Assembly: GCF_000445995.2 (NCBI RefSeq)
Contig: NC_022080.4
Location: 1,798,001-1,862,000, forward strand
Reading direction: 5' to 3'
Source: Geobacillus genomosp. 3
Lineage (GTDB): Bacteria > Bacillota > Bacilli > Bacillales > Anoxybacillaceae
Length of the DNA: 64,000 nucleotides
In this document: in pieces, positions 18,771 to 29,948 of the stretch
Numbering within the stretch: position 1 is the stretch's first letter
Layout of the letters: every line of letters begins with the position of its first letter
Made by a program: the position numbers and the translations under genes
Notes under the pieces: generated by a model
The model's database searches: none
What the model saw: only the letters and a program-made list of their open reading frames with translations
What the model was told of the DNA's origin: nothing

Positions 18771-19721
18771 TTAGCTTCCCCCTTTTCTTTTTTGTTCAGA
18801 GAAGACAATGATAACAGTGATCACGAATGCAATTAAAAACATAGAAAAAGATATGCTACTTCCGTAGCCCATATTGAAGTTTGTAAATGTTTCCTCATAC
18901 ATGTACGTCGCCATCAGTTCTGTGGAATTATTAGGTCCCCCGCCGGTCATTACATAAATTAAATCAAAATACTTCAACGAACCAATGATCGATAAAATAC
19001 TTGAGGTAACAATTGTTGGCATTAACAATGGTAGTGTTATCTTGAAAAAGCGTTGCCTTGAGTTCGCTCCATCAATCATGGCAGCCTCATAAAGTTCTTC
19101 CGGAATCCCTACAATCGCCGCCCTAAATAAAACCATATAGAATGGAGCATACTGCCAACAAATAGTAGCAATAACTGCCCAAATGGCGGTATCTTCGTTC
19201 CCGAGCCATGCCCTTTGTAATGAGTCCAAACCGAGCAATCCCAAAATATGATTTACTATCCCAAAGTTTCCGTCATACATAAATGTAAATAAGATGCCTA
19301 TAGCCACCGTAGACATTAAGAATGGCATAAAGTAAACCGACCTAAAAAAACGCATCCCCTTTATGGGGCTAAATAGCAATAAAGCCATTATTAGACCAAG
19401 AGGCAATTGGGTTAATAAAGAGGAAAAAACCAGCAATGAATTGTTTTTTAGGGAAGCCCAAAACAACTCATCATGTAAAAGCTTTATGTAGTTCTGTAAC
19501 CCTATAAATTCAAAAGTATTATCAATCCCCGACCAATCGAAGAGACTATAGTAAAACGTCATCACAATGGAATATAAAACAAAAATACCATACACGAGCA
19601 GTGCGGGAGCCAAAAAACCTCCGATCACTAGGCCTTGCTTAATTTTCGAAGTTATTTTTTTCTTGCCGACTGCTGTCATCGGAACAGTGGTAGTCGGCAA
19701 TTGCCTAATGGTCGTTTTCAC
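18771..19721 (-). CDS. Sugar ABC transporter permease (MalF type)
   Basis: About 316 aa with six membrane segments. The EAA loop EAAMIDGANSRQRFFKITLPLL and the MTGGGPNNSTELMATYMYE segment are characteristic of CUT1 MalF-type permeases. I prefer the GTG at 19721 because GGGGGAGGAG precedes it; an ATG fourteen codons upstream lacks a comparable site. It pairs with the downstream permease and the binding protein upstream. The substrate is unknown; the GH3 and GH5 neighbours suggest a beta-linked oligosaccharide. Confidence 0.88.
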   Translation of the reverse strand: MKTTIRQLPTTTVPMTAVGKKKITSKIKQGLVIGGFLAPALLVYGIFVLYSIVMTFYYSLFDWSGIDNTFEFIGLQNYIKLLHDELFWASLKNNSLLVFSSLLTQLPLGLIMALLLFSPIKGMRFFRSVYFMPFLMSTVAIGILFTFMYDGNFGIVNHILGLLGLDSLQRAWLGNEDTAIWAVIATICWQYAPFYMVLFRAAIVGIPEELYEAAMIDGANSRQRFFKITLPLLMPTIVTSSILSIIGSLKYFDLIYVMTGGGPNNSTELMATYMYEETFTNFNMGYGSSISFSMFLIAFVITVIIVFSEQKRKGGS

Positions 19722-19872
19722 AATCTCTCCTCCCCCTTTTTCTTTTTTAGACGAGGATGCCATATAGTTCGATCCCTAACAATGCCCTTTGCTTATTTTT
19801 CATCTAGCATCACATTAGGTATACATAAGATCAGGAATCCTATATGACATCCTCTCTATAAATCATTGTTGT

Positions 19873-21177
19873 TTATTTCTTTTCTATAATTTCTTTAGCC
19901 TTTTGCTCCACTCTTTTTACTGCTTCCTCAGGAGTTATTGATAATCCGAAAAGTGCTTGAGTTGTATCCAAGTGTTCAGTTGCAACTTCAGTTGGGAGAG
20001 TTTGATCATAATAGGTTTGCATAAATTCTGCGTTTTTCAAAACATCATTGATTTTTTGAATATAATCATCCTCATATTTAACACCTTTTACGGCCGAGAT
20101 AACCCCGGCTTTATTTGCCATTTCTTGTGCTGTTTCCTTGCTTGCAAGTTCTTTTATAAGCTCAACCGCTAGGTCCTTATTTGGACTTTTTTCGGAAACT
20201 GAGTAAACTGGACTAACCCCACCTACGATATCTTTATTAGTACCTTTCCCACCTTCAATTATTGGGAACATGAAGAATCCTAGTTTTTTCTCAAACTCTG
20301 GCATTTCTTTTCTAATTGTACCTAAGAACCAACTTCCATCTATAGTCATTGCGGCTTTTCCTGTATACAGCAATTGCCTCGATTGGCCTGTATCATAATT
20401 CAGACCATTTACCCCTTCCGAAAATGCTCCCATTTTCACTAACTCTTGAATTTTTGTTGCTGCCTGGACGTATGCCTCATCGTCAAATCCTCTACCAGTT
20501 CGTCCAAAAGCTTCATTAAACAAATCCTTACCACCAATTCTTTCTGCTAAATACATCATGTAGAAAGAACCAGGCCATTTGGTTTTATTGGCTAATGCCA
20601 AAGGAATAATTCCCTTCGATTTTAATGTTTTTATAATCTCTAAAAATTCATCATATGTTTGTGGTTCTTTAAGATTGTACTTCGCAAAGATTTCTTTATT
20701 ATACCAAACAGGAACAATGTCCATCCCAACTGGTACACCATAAATCTTGCCCTCATAAGTAGCAGGAGAAATCGCTGCTTCTAAATAATTGTCTTTGTCA
20801 ATTTTATTTGTAATATCCATTACCTGGCCAGCATCGACAAAGTTTTTCAGCCATCCTCCTCCCCAAGAATGAAAAACATCAGGAGGATTTCCGCCGCCCA
20901 TGGCAACACTTAATTTTGTTTTGTACGGGTCATTTTCGTATCTTACTAACTTTACGGTTACACCAGGGTGTTTCTCCTCGAACCTCTTGGCAGCATTTTT
21001 AAGAGCCTCCTCGGATTCACCTGTCTCAATATGCCAAACGGTTAATGTTTTTTCTCCGGAATTCGGCTTACCCGAACTACTTGTATTCGTTGAAGGTGCT
21101 TTTGGTTGGCAGGCTGCCAAGAGAACAACTAATAAGATTGAAACAACCGGCATGCTCCTTTTCAAGAACTTAAGCAT
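19873..21177 (-). CDS. Extracellular sugar-binding lipoprotein of an ABC importer
   Basis: About 434 aa. The N-terminus is a lipoprotein signal with a hydrophobic stretch and lipobox LLAAC, then a Ser/Thr-rich linker. The mature part starts KTLTVWHIETGE and has GGNPPDVFHSWGGGW and YEGKIYGVPVG, the pattern of CUT1 solute-binding proteins. It should be anchored on the outer face of the membrane and deliver oligosaccharide to the two permeases encoded downstream. The ATG at 21177 is chosen over one nine codons upstream because GGGGA lies before it. The gene is AT-rich. Confidence 0.88.
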   Translation of the reverse strand: MLKFLKRSMPVVSILLVVLLAACQPKAPSTNTSSSGKPNSGEKTLTVWHIETGESEEALKNAAKRFEEKHPGVTVKLVRYENDPYKTKLSVAMGGGNPPDVFHSWGGGWLKNFVDAGQVMDITNKIDKDNYLEAAISPATYEGKIYGVPVGMDIVPVWYNKEIFAKYNLKEPQTYDEFLEIIKTLKSKGIIPLALANKTKWPGSFYMMYLAERIGGKDLFNEAFGRTGRGFDDEAYVQAATKIQELVKMGAFSEGVNGLNYDTGQSRQLLYTGKAAMTIDGSWFLGTIRKEMPEFEKKLGFFMFPIIEGGKGTNKDIVGGVSPVYSVSEKSPNKDLAVELIKELASKETAQEMANKAGVISAVKGVKYEDDYIQKINDVLKNAEFMQTYYDQTLPTEVATEHLDTTQALFGLSITPEEAVKRVEQKAKEIIEKK

Positions 21178-21228
21178 TTCCCTCTCATCCCCTTTCACCA
21201 TCATTTTCCATAAAGGGTTTCTTTATTA

Positions 21229-21238
21229 AGGTTAACCT
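21229..21238. promoter_or_regulatory. Ten-base perfect palindrome before the binding-protein gene
   Basis: AGGTTAACCT lies in the 157-nt gap upstream of the importer operon. It could be an operator half but is short enough to arise by chance. Confidence 0.25.
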
Positions 21239-21334
21239 GAAGATTGTTTTCTTTGAGTCATCACCCCCCGTTAGACTCTTTGATAAGCGAACATTAAAAA
21301 ATCTAAACTAATCTTATTCCTATCTTTTTGTTAC

Positions 21335-22816
<1,482 letters not shown>

Positions 22817-22862
22817 TTATTTCATCCTTTCCTCTGTTGATCTATAACTAGCTTCCATATCC

Positions 22863-22922
22863 GCACCCATATGGACTTCTCGTACTTAATCTAAGTGTAT
22901 ATGCCCTGGGCAAAATGGGTGC
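22863..22922 (-). other. Possible structured leader before the GH5 gene
   Basis: Eight-base arms GCACCCAT and ATGGGTGC are 44 nt apart, and the palindromic TGCCCTGGGCA lies between them. It is in the 120-nt gap between the 86-aa ORF and GH5. I recognise no known riboswitch class. Confidence 0.3.
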
Positions 22923-22932
22923 TATATTGCCA

Positions 22933-23193
22933 TCAAATACCGTTGATTTTAGTTAAAACCGACAATCGGTTCAGGTTTTTAAGCAATAATATCTTCTGCG
23001 CATCTTCCTCACTCCCGAATGATATTACTGCTTTATATCCTTGTTGATGAACCAAATGCCACCTCCTAAATAAACCGCTTACAAAATACCGCATAATTAG
23101 ATGCCTAGTACAAGAATTGTCTATGACGTTAGTGGTCGTTCGTCGTAAACCTATCTCTTTTAACCCATCCGCATCCGAAGAAATAGTAGACAC
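22933..23193 (-). CDS. Unrecognised 86-aa ORF downstream of a xylO-like site
   Basis: I do not recognise the protein. It would start at GTG 23193 with a good AAGGAGA site five bases upstream. Residues 30-70 contain aromatic and basic residues (MRYFVSGLFRRWHLVHQQGY) followed by ISFGSEEDAQKILLLKNLNRLSVL. No signal peptide or obvious membrane segment is seen. A xylO-like operator lies 57 nt before the start, so it may be the first gene of a xylose-induced unit with GH5, or a fragment of an older gene there. It could also be non-coding. Confidence 0.35.
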   Translation of the reverse strand: MSTISSDADGLKEIGLRRTTTNVIDNSCTRHLIMRYFVSGLFRRWHLVHQQGYKAVISFGSEEDAQKILLLKNLNRLSVLTKINGI

Positions 23194-23426
23194 TTTTTCT
23201 CCTTACTGTCGAATATTAGATCTTACCAATCTCCAGTAACAATTAGATAGTTTATTTATATCACAAACTATCTGTCTTTATTTTATCACCATTTTTAGAA
23301 TATTACAACTAATCATGCTTAAATTTCAGAAATTATCTTTCATTTCCTTGAGAAGATGAAAAGGTACACCCTAAGGAGAAGAGAACAGAAAAGATTCAGC
23401 CAGCAATAACCGATTGGCTCAATTGC
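23194..23426. other. Intergenic region between axe2 and the 86-aa ORF
   Basis: AT-rich, no gene seen. It holds the xylO-like operator at 23250-23268 and presumably the promoter for the minus-strand ORF. Confidence 0.5.
23250..23268 (-). promoter_or_regulatory. xylO-like operator
   Basis: GTTTAT-N7-ACAAAC, one mismatch in twelve from the xylO half-sites. The dyad extends outward: AGATAGTTT pairs with AAACTATCT over 23245-23273, similar to the TTAGTTT...AAACTAA flanks of B. subtilis xylO. Confidence 0.65.
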
Positions 23427-24098
23427 CTATCCCCTCAATCCATTGGGCTTGTTCCAATCAAAACCGATCGCCGTCAAAAAAGCTCTTGCCAAAATCATAT
23501 GCCCCGTAACAGATGGATGAACACGATCCCAAGCAAGAGCGGCCGGATAAATCGTTTTTAATACCTCATTAAAAGCTGCTTGGGTATCGACAAGGAGGCT
23601 GTCTGTTTCTTCTGCAATTTGCTTGACAACACGGCCGTATTGATCCATCGTGCGGCGCATCGGATCATGTTCATTTCCCTCAATATAAAACGGCGTCATC
23701 AAAATCATGCCTTTTACAAGCGGTTTTGTCTCGAGGACGAGGCTGCGGAGTGTCGTTTCGTATTCATCCAAGTATACATGTTTTTCTTTCATCAATGGCA
23801 AATCATACTGCCGCCAAACATCGTTAATGCCGATCATAATCGATACCCAGTCCGGTTTTTGTGCGATGACATCTTCTTGCCATCTTGCTTTCAAATCCCG
23901 CACCGTATTGCCACTGATCCCCTTATTGACAACCCTAATCCCCAACTCTGGGTAAACCGCCTGCAGGAGACCATCGATATACGCCACATACCCGGTTCCC
24001 AGCGCACCAAACAGGCCTTCCCCCTCCGGCTGAGCACGACCGCAGTCAGTAATTGAATCGCCAATAAGCAACAGCTTTTCCCCTCGACTGATTTTCAT
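23427..24098 (-). CDS. axe2: Acetylxylan esterase Axe2 (SGNH/GDSL hydrolase)
   Basis: 223 aa. The GDSITDCGR block puts the nucleophile at S15; the glycine of KGISGN and asparagine of IGINDVW complete the oxyanion hole; AWDRVHPS gives D191 and H194. These are the residue numbers of Axe2 from G. stearothermophilus, and the sequence is very close to it up to about residue 213. The last ten residues (after FDWNKP) look different from the form I recall. It removes acetyl groups from imported xylo-oligosaccharides in the cytoplasm. GGGAGG precedes the ATG. The gene upstream is a decayed NIF3-like fragment. Confidence 0.93.
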   Translation of the reverse strand: MKISRGEKLLLIGDSITDCGRAQPEGEGLFGALGTGYVAYIDGLLQAVYPELGIRVVNKGISGNTVRDLKARWQEDVIAQKPDWVSIMIGINDVWRQYDLPLMKEKHVYLDEYETTLRSLVLETKPLVKGMILMTPFYIEGNEHDPMRRTMDQYGRVVKQIAEETDSLLVDTQAAFNEVLKTIYPAALAWDRVHPSVTGHMILARAFLTAIGFDWNKPNGLRG

Positions 24099-24125
24099 TT
24101 CGCATTGCCTCCCTGAAGTTTTCTA

Positions 24126-24440
24126 TCAAACCACTTGAAAGAGCGGAGTTTCTTGAATAAAATGGATGGGGACATCAGGAAATTGCAATCCCAACCACTC
24201 AGCCAAGTACCTCATGCCCGGTTCTTCGCTTTCCGCGTGCCCCAGTACAATCAGTGCTTTTCGCCTTCCTTGATGCACAGCATCGCGAACGTATCCTGGT
24301 GTCTCCCATTCAGGTCCCTCTCCGTAAATAATCGCATCAAGGTGCTCCTGTTCAAACAATGGACTCGACAGCGATCCCCGACTCGCGAATCAAGCGAATC
24401 CCAGCCCTTTTGAGTTCTCCCCTGCTCTTGTTCCTTCAGC
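24126..24440 (-). pseudogene. NIF3-like dinuclear-metal protein, C-terminal remnant with frameshift
   Basis: Residues HLDAIIYGEGPEWETPGYVR...KALIVLGHAESEEPGMRYLAEWL match the C-terminal third of NIF3/YqfO-like proteins. Upstream, a different frame reads LIRESGIAVESIV. Removing one T of the TTT run (plus-strand 24354-24356) joins the two frames into a smooth family-like sequence. Farther upstream the frame is closed and the N-terminal two thirds are missing. So the gene is truncated and frameshifted. It ends 27 nt before axe2 and probably once belonged to the same operon. Confidence 0.6.
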
Positions 24441-26115
<1,675 letters not shown>

Positions 26116-26136
26116 CGATTCCCCCAATGTTAAGCA

Positions 26137-26172
26137 GGCTGCCGCAAAGGAGTGATTTCCTTTGCGGCAGCC
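26137..26172. terminator. Bidirectional terminator between xynA and the YesL-like gene
   Basis: Fifteen-base perfect arms GGCTGCCGCAAAGGA and TCCTTTGCGGCAGCC around a six-base loop, between convergent genes. Confidence 0.85.
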
Positions 26173-26180
26173 CTTTAGAT

Positions 26181-26822
26181 TTATCTTCCGTGCTGCCAGG
26201 CCGTCTGCCTCTCTTCCACTTTACGGAACACACGAAGCGCACTGCCCATTACAATCATGGCAAAAAGACTGACGCTAAAAAATGGGATCAAACCCGGAAC
26301 ATAAAGAAGGACAACTAGTAGTATGCCGATGCTCACGATCATCGCGAGAGTCATAAACGGATTAGCTACACCAATTATAAAGGCATACTTCACATATTGC
26401 CAAAAGCGAAGTTCATAATGCACATAAATCGGAAATACATATAACAATGTTATCCCATAAAAAATCATGATGACAAACAACACTACGGAAAACGGCAGCT
26501 GCCAAGGTGCAGGCACATGGTCAATATATAACACGTCAATATATAAAATATATGCTATGGCCATAAACAAAAACCCTATTCCGTTCGCCCGCCAGAATTC
26601 TTGTTTATATGTGCGGGCGAACGTTTTGAATACAGGAACGCCTTCATCACGGAATAAAAGCCACTTCCGTACAATCGTAAACAGCGCTACAGTTGACGGA
26701 GCAACGCCCAAAATACCTAACCCTATAATTGTAAAACCAACCCAGATGATATTAATATACGCTAATCTTGTGATCCATTCACAGACACGGTACAATTTAC
26801 TGTCCAACAGACCGGAACGCAT
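26181..26822 (-). CDS. YesL-like (DUF624) membrane protein
   Basis: About 213 aa with five predicted membrane segments (near residues 20-45, 78-97, 107-128, 145-172 and 176-195). The layout and motifs such as APSTVALFTIVRKW and VFKTFARTYKQEFWRAN are typical of the YesL/DUF624 family. These proteins occur beside carbohydrate ABC importers and YesMN-type two-component systems in Firmicutes, but their function is not established. The second ATG (26822) is better spaced from GGTGGAG than the first (26825). It stands between xynA and the xynB2 operon with terminators on both sides. Confidence 0.82.
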   Translation of the reverse strand: MRSGLLDSKLYRVCEWITRLAYINIIWVGFTIIGLGILGVAPSTVALFTIVRKWLLFRDEGVPVFKTFARTYKQEFWRANGIGFLFMAIAYILYIDVLYIDHVPAPWQLPFSVVLFVIMIFYGITLLYVFPIYVHYELRFWQYVKYAFIIGVANPFMTLAMIVSIGILLVVLLYVPGLIPFFSVSLFAMIVMGSALRVFRKVEERQTAWQHGR

Positions 26823-26886
26823 CATTTCTCCACCTTTGTTTTTACTCTCTACTAAGGTTAGTATATCATTATAGAGAGAAAAAAAG

Positions 26887-26910
26887 AAGGGGCTGACTTA
26901 AAAGCCCCTT
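26887..26910 (-). terminator. Terminator of the xynB2 operon
   Basis: AAGGGGCT-N8-AGCCCCTT. On the minus strand it is followed by CTTTTTTTC, on the plus strand by TTT, so it may work both ways. Confidence 0.75.
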
Positions 26911-26942
26911 TTTGATGAAATTTAACCGAGGTATGTGAAAGA

Positions 26943-26988
26943 GACCACCTCTAAAAACCTTGGTTTTACCGGGTTTTTCGTGGTGGTC
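26943..26988. repeat. Long two-part hairpin downstream of xynB2
   Basis: GACCACC...GGTGGTC and, inside it, AAAAACC...GGTTTTT pair around an eleven- to thirteen-base loop. A T-rich tract follows on the plus strand. It may be an additional terminator or the end of a lost element. Confidence 0.4.
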
Positions 26989-27097
26989 TATTTTTCCATG
27001 TCGTCTCACATAGGAGCATTACCACTCTTTTGGACCAGCCTCTTCAAAAAGCTATCAAGAAATCATCTGAATGTAAAGTCCATAGCTCTCGACGACT

Positions 27098-29215
27098 TTA
27101 CCTTCCCTCCTCTAACCATAAAATGCTCGTCACGCCGCGCGGGTAATATTTGCTGCCGCTGATCTCACCGGCGATAATTTGGTCGCTCCAGCTCCAAATG
27201 GAGAGCGTCGGATGCGTGAGCCACGCGACATGAGCCGCATCAGCCCGTTTTCCTTGTTCGTCCCATTCCCACCCTAAAATGTGACGGGCGATGAACTGGC
27301 ATAAGTAGATTTTGCTTAACCACGAGTTGTTGCTCGTCGAGGAAATTTTCCATCCCCCGTCCGCGAATAAGCAAATTCCTTCCCGCAGAACGTAACGCAA
27401 ATGGTTGCGCAATGCTTGAATATATTCTCCAAAGCGGCCCTCTTCGTTTAACGCCTCATGGCAGTTTGTGAAATAAGGAAACACAAGCCCCTCAATGGCT
27501 GGAATAATTTTTGAGTCATTTCCTTCTCCCATAACAGCCGGGATGTACCCGTCATCGGTCACATAGCTGACGATCGTTGCGGCGCATTTTTCCGCCTGCT
27601 CTCCAGCCAGTGCGGCCAGTTCCTCTTTGCCGACATCGCGGAACAATTTTTCCAACGCCACATAAGCTGCCCAACATTTTCCTGCTAAATACAAATTATT
27701 GCGCGCCTGGCCAAGAGAAACGTCCAAACTGTCATACGTTGTAATTTCCGCTCCACCCATCGTGCGGGTGCTGTCAAGCCCCATCACGCCGTTCCGTTTT
27801 TCTGGATCTGGATGATCGCGGCGCACCATACTTTCAAGGCACTGCTCCAAAATGTCGAGCCGCTTGTCGCGCCATGCCCAATCTTTCGTTTGCTCAATGT
27901 ATACCGCAGCACAAAGCACCCAGTTGACGAGCTGTTCGTGGGTCATATGCGAGAAACAGCCGCTAATTCCGTACAACTCATATGACGAGTAATGTGGACG
28001 CGAGAATGTATTAGCAACTCCCATATCATGGGTAAAGCTGATGCCGCCCGGATGTTCCGTCTCGTCCCCCGGAAAACGAACGCGGTCCTCATAGCTGTAG
28101 CGGTCGACATAGAGATCGAGCACATTTTTCACTGTCCACGGGTTCATTTTTAATTCAAAAAAGAGTTGATCGACAGTGAGATCAAACGTGTTCATCATCC
28201 GGTACTCGCCTTCATTGACGACCCAAATCGGCTTTCCTTCATGCTCAAGCAACTGGGTATTGCCATAGTAGCTGCGGATCGCATGCGCCATCATAAATTT
28301 TTGATCATCGGAGAGCCATTGTTTTTCGATGAGTTCATTCGAGCGGAATGACTGTTCCTTTAATACATCCACCTTCTCTAACGCATAAAGGCCGACTTCT
28401 TCAATATTATTAAAGAAACGGGTATAGAAGTAGGAAGTATCCATCCCTGCTGTAGCATAGCCGCCACGGTAGAAGCAAACGGCAAATTGATACGTTTTCT
28501 TTTCTCCCGCTGGCACATCGACGATTAACGCCCCGACTTTCCCAAGCCCAAACGTCCAGTTCTCTTCAAGCGGTGTCGTTAAAATATCTTCCATGCTAAA
28601 ATGCAGTGCTGAGCGAACATCCTCGTCTTTGGAGACAATGCCCACAATACGTCCTTGGCCAACCCCGCGCAACTGCGGGCACGTATCATCGATCCGCCGC
28701 ATCGAGGTGTACGGGTCGGTGCCTTCGAATCCAAAAAACGCCCGCCGTGTTCTTGTTCCGTTTGTATTATCGATCGTCATCTCTACAATCACAGCCGGAA
28801 CCAACGCCAACTTGAGTTCTTCCTCGGCCGCTGTTTCGGGATCAGGCACCGCCTTTACTGGCGAATAAATCGTAAACGTTAAATCCCCAGCTTTCCATGT
28901 ATCCGTTGCCACACAGAATTCGCGCTTGATCTCCTCTTTCGCAAACGGAATGAGAATGTTTGGTTTTTGCGGATTTGGATCTGGGTTTTCAATGTCATAC
29001 CGTTTGCTTTCATCATCGCCCGCTGTTTCCGCGAATGGAAGGATATGATACAGCCCCGGCTCATGCAGCGACTCTACGCCAATAAATACGTTTTGCCGCG
29101 GTGGACGGGCGAGTTCCAAGTCCAATCCGCCGCTTTTTCCCGAAAACCCTAGCGTAAAGCTGGCAAACGCTCCAACCGGCGAATGGTGGGCGTTAAAAAA
29201 CCAATTGTTTGGCAT
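27098..29215 (-). CDS. xynB2: GH52 beta-xylosidase XynB2
   Basis: 705 aa, the length of G. stearothermophilus XynB2. WVVNEGEYRMMN places the nucleophile at E335 and ITTYDSLDVSLGQ the acid/base at D495, matching the published residues. GH52 enzymes release xylose from xylobiose and longer xylo-oligosaccharides with retention. There is no signal peptide, so it acts in the cytoplasm. The ATG at 29215 has AAGGAGAG upstream; an in-frame ATG fourteen codons earlier is rejected. It follows the deacetylase gene by 87 nt, and is probably the last gene of a mutarotase-deacetylase-xynB2 operon under the xylO-like site at 31068-31086. Confidence 0.96.
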   Translation of the reverse strand: MPNNWFFNAHHSPVGAFASFTLGFSGKSGGLDLELARPPRQNVFIGVESLHEPGLYHILPFAETAGDDESKRYDIENPDPNPQKPNILIPFAKEEIKREFCVATDTWKAGDLTFTIYSPVKAVPDPETAAEEELKLALVPAVIVEMTIDNTNGTRTRRAFFGFEGTDPYTSMRRIDDTCPQLRGVGQGRIVGIVSKDEDVRSALHFSMEDILTTPLEENWTFGLGKVGALIVDVPAGEKKTYQFAVCFYRGGYATAGMDTSYFYTRFFNNIEEVGLYALEKVDVLKEQSFRSNELIEKQWLSDDQKFMMAHAIRSYYGNTQLLEHEGKPIWVVNEGEYRMMNTFDLTVDQLFFELKMNPWTVKNVLDLYVDRYSYEDRVRFPGDETEHPGGISFTHDMGVANTFSRPHYSSYELYGISGCFSHMTHEQLVNWVLCAAVYIEQTKDWAWRDKRLDILEQCLESMVRRDHPDPEKRNGVMGLDSTRTMGGAEITTYDSLDVSLGQARNNLYLAGKCWAAYVALEKLFRDVGKEELAALAGEQAEKCAATIVSYVTDDGYIPAVMGEGNDSKIIPAIEGLVFPYFTNCHEALNEEGRFGEYIQALRNHLRYVLREGICLFADGGWKISSTSNNSWLSKIYLCQFIARHILGWEWDEQGKRADAAHVAWLTHPTLSIWSWSDQIIAGEISGSKYYPRGVTSILWLEEGR

Positions 29216-29302
29216 GTTCTTCACTCTCCTTTTCCCCTTGATCGCTCCATCGCACAACGGATCAACAGGACGCCAATGCAGCCAGATAACAGCTTCCCTT
29301 AC

Positions 29303-29920
29303 TCAATCTGCTTTTTGCAGCTGTAGCAACTCGCTGACAGTAACAAATTCATAGCCTTGCGAGTGCAGTTCGGAAACAAGTATTTTGACGGCCTCGATCG
29401 TTTGTGAACGATCCCCGAATCCATCATGGAAAAGCAAGATGCTTCCATTTTTCACATGATCTCGAGTCTTCTGAACAATATAATCAACACCAGGCTGTTC
29501 CCAGTCTCGTGCGTCGGTATTGAGCGCACCAATCATTTGGTAGCCGAAACGGCTGCACATAGACACGATAGTTGCATTATAGTCAAGATAAGGAGGGCGG
29601 AAGACAGCTGCTCTCGCTCCAGCCATAGAGGCAATCATGGCATCTGTCCGCTCTATTTCTTGTAAAGCATCATTCTTAGCTAGAGAAGTCAGGTTGACGT
29701 GAGAATACGTGTGATTGCCAATTTCATGCCCTTGCGCCTTGACCGCCTCTACAACTTCCGGATGCTTCTCCATATGGATGCCAATCATAAAAAAGGTTGC
29801 TTTCCCAGATACTTTTCCCAATATTTCTAACACTTCCAATGTATAAATTGGATTTGGGCCATCGTCGAACGTGATCGCAACCACTCGATGGGGCGTCTCG
29901 ACATATTCAATCATTTTCAA
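29303..29920 (-). CDS. Polysaccharide deacetylase (NodB/CE4 fold)
   Basis: 205 aa, a bare NodB domain without signal peptide. All CE4 motifs are visible: ITFDDGPNP (catalytic base and metal Asp), EIGNHTYSH (metal His pair), FRPPYLDYN, and the late LLFHDGF histidine. CE4 enzymes remove acetyl groups from xylan or N-acetyl-glucosamine polymers. Its place between a mutarotase and xynB2 favours acetylated xylo-oligosaccharides in the cytoplasm, in parallel with Axe2. The start is unclear: TTG at 29920 is better spaced from GGAGAGGGGAG than the ATG two codons later. Confidence 0.85.
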   Translation of the reverse strand: MKMIEYVETPHRVVAITFDDGPNPIYTLEVLEILGKVSGKATFFMIGIHMEKHPEVVEAVKAQGHEIGNHTYSHVNLTSLAKNDALQEIERTDAMIASMAGARAAVFRPPYLDYNATIVSMCSRFGYQMIGALNTDARDWEQPGVDYIVQKTRDHVKNGSILLFHDGFGDRSQTIEAVKILVSELHSQGYEFVTVSELLQLQKAD

Positions 29921-29948
29921 GTTATAACATGCTCCCCTCTCCGTTTAG

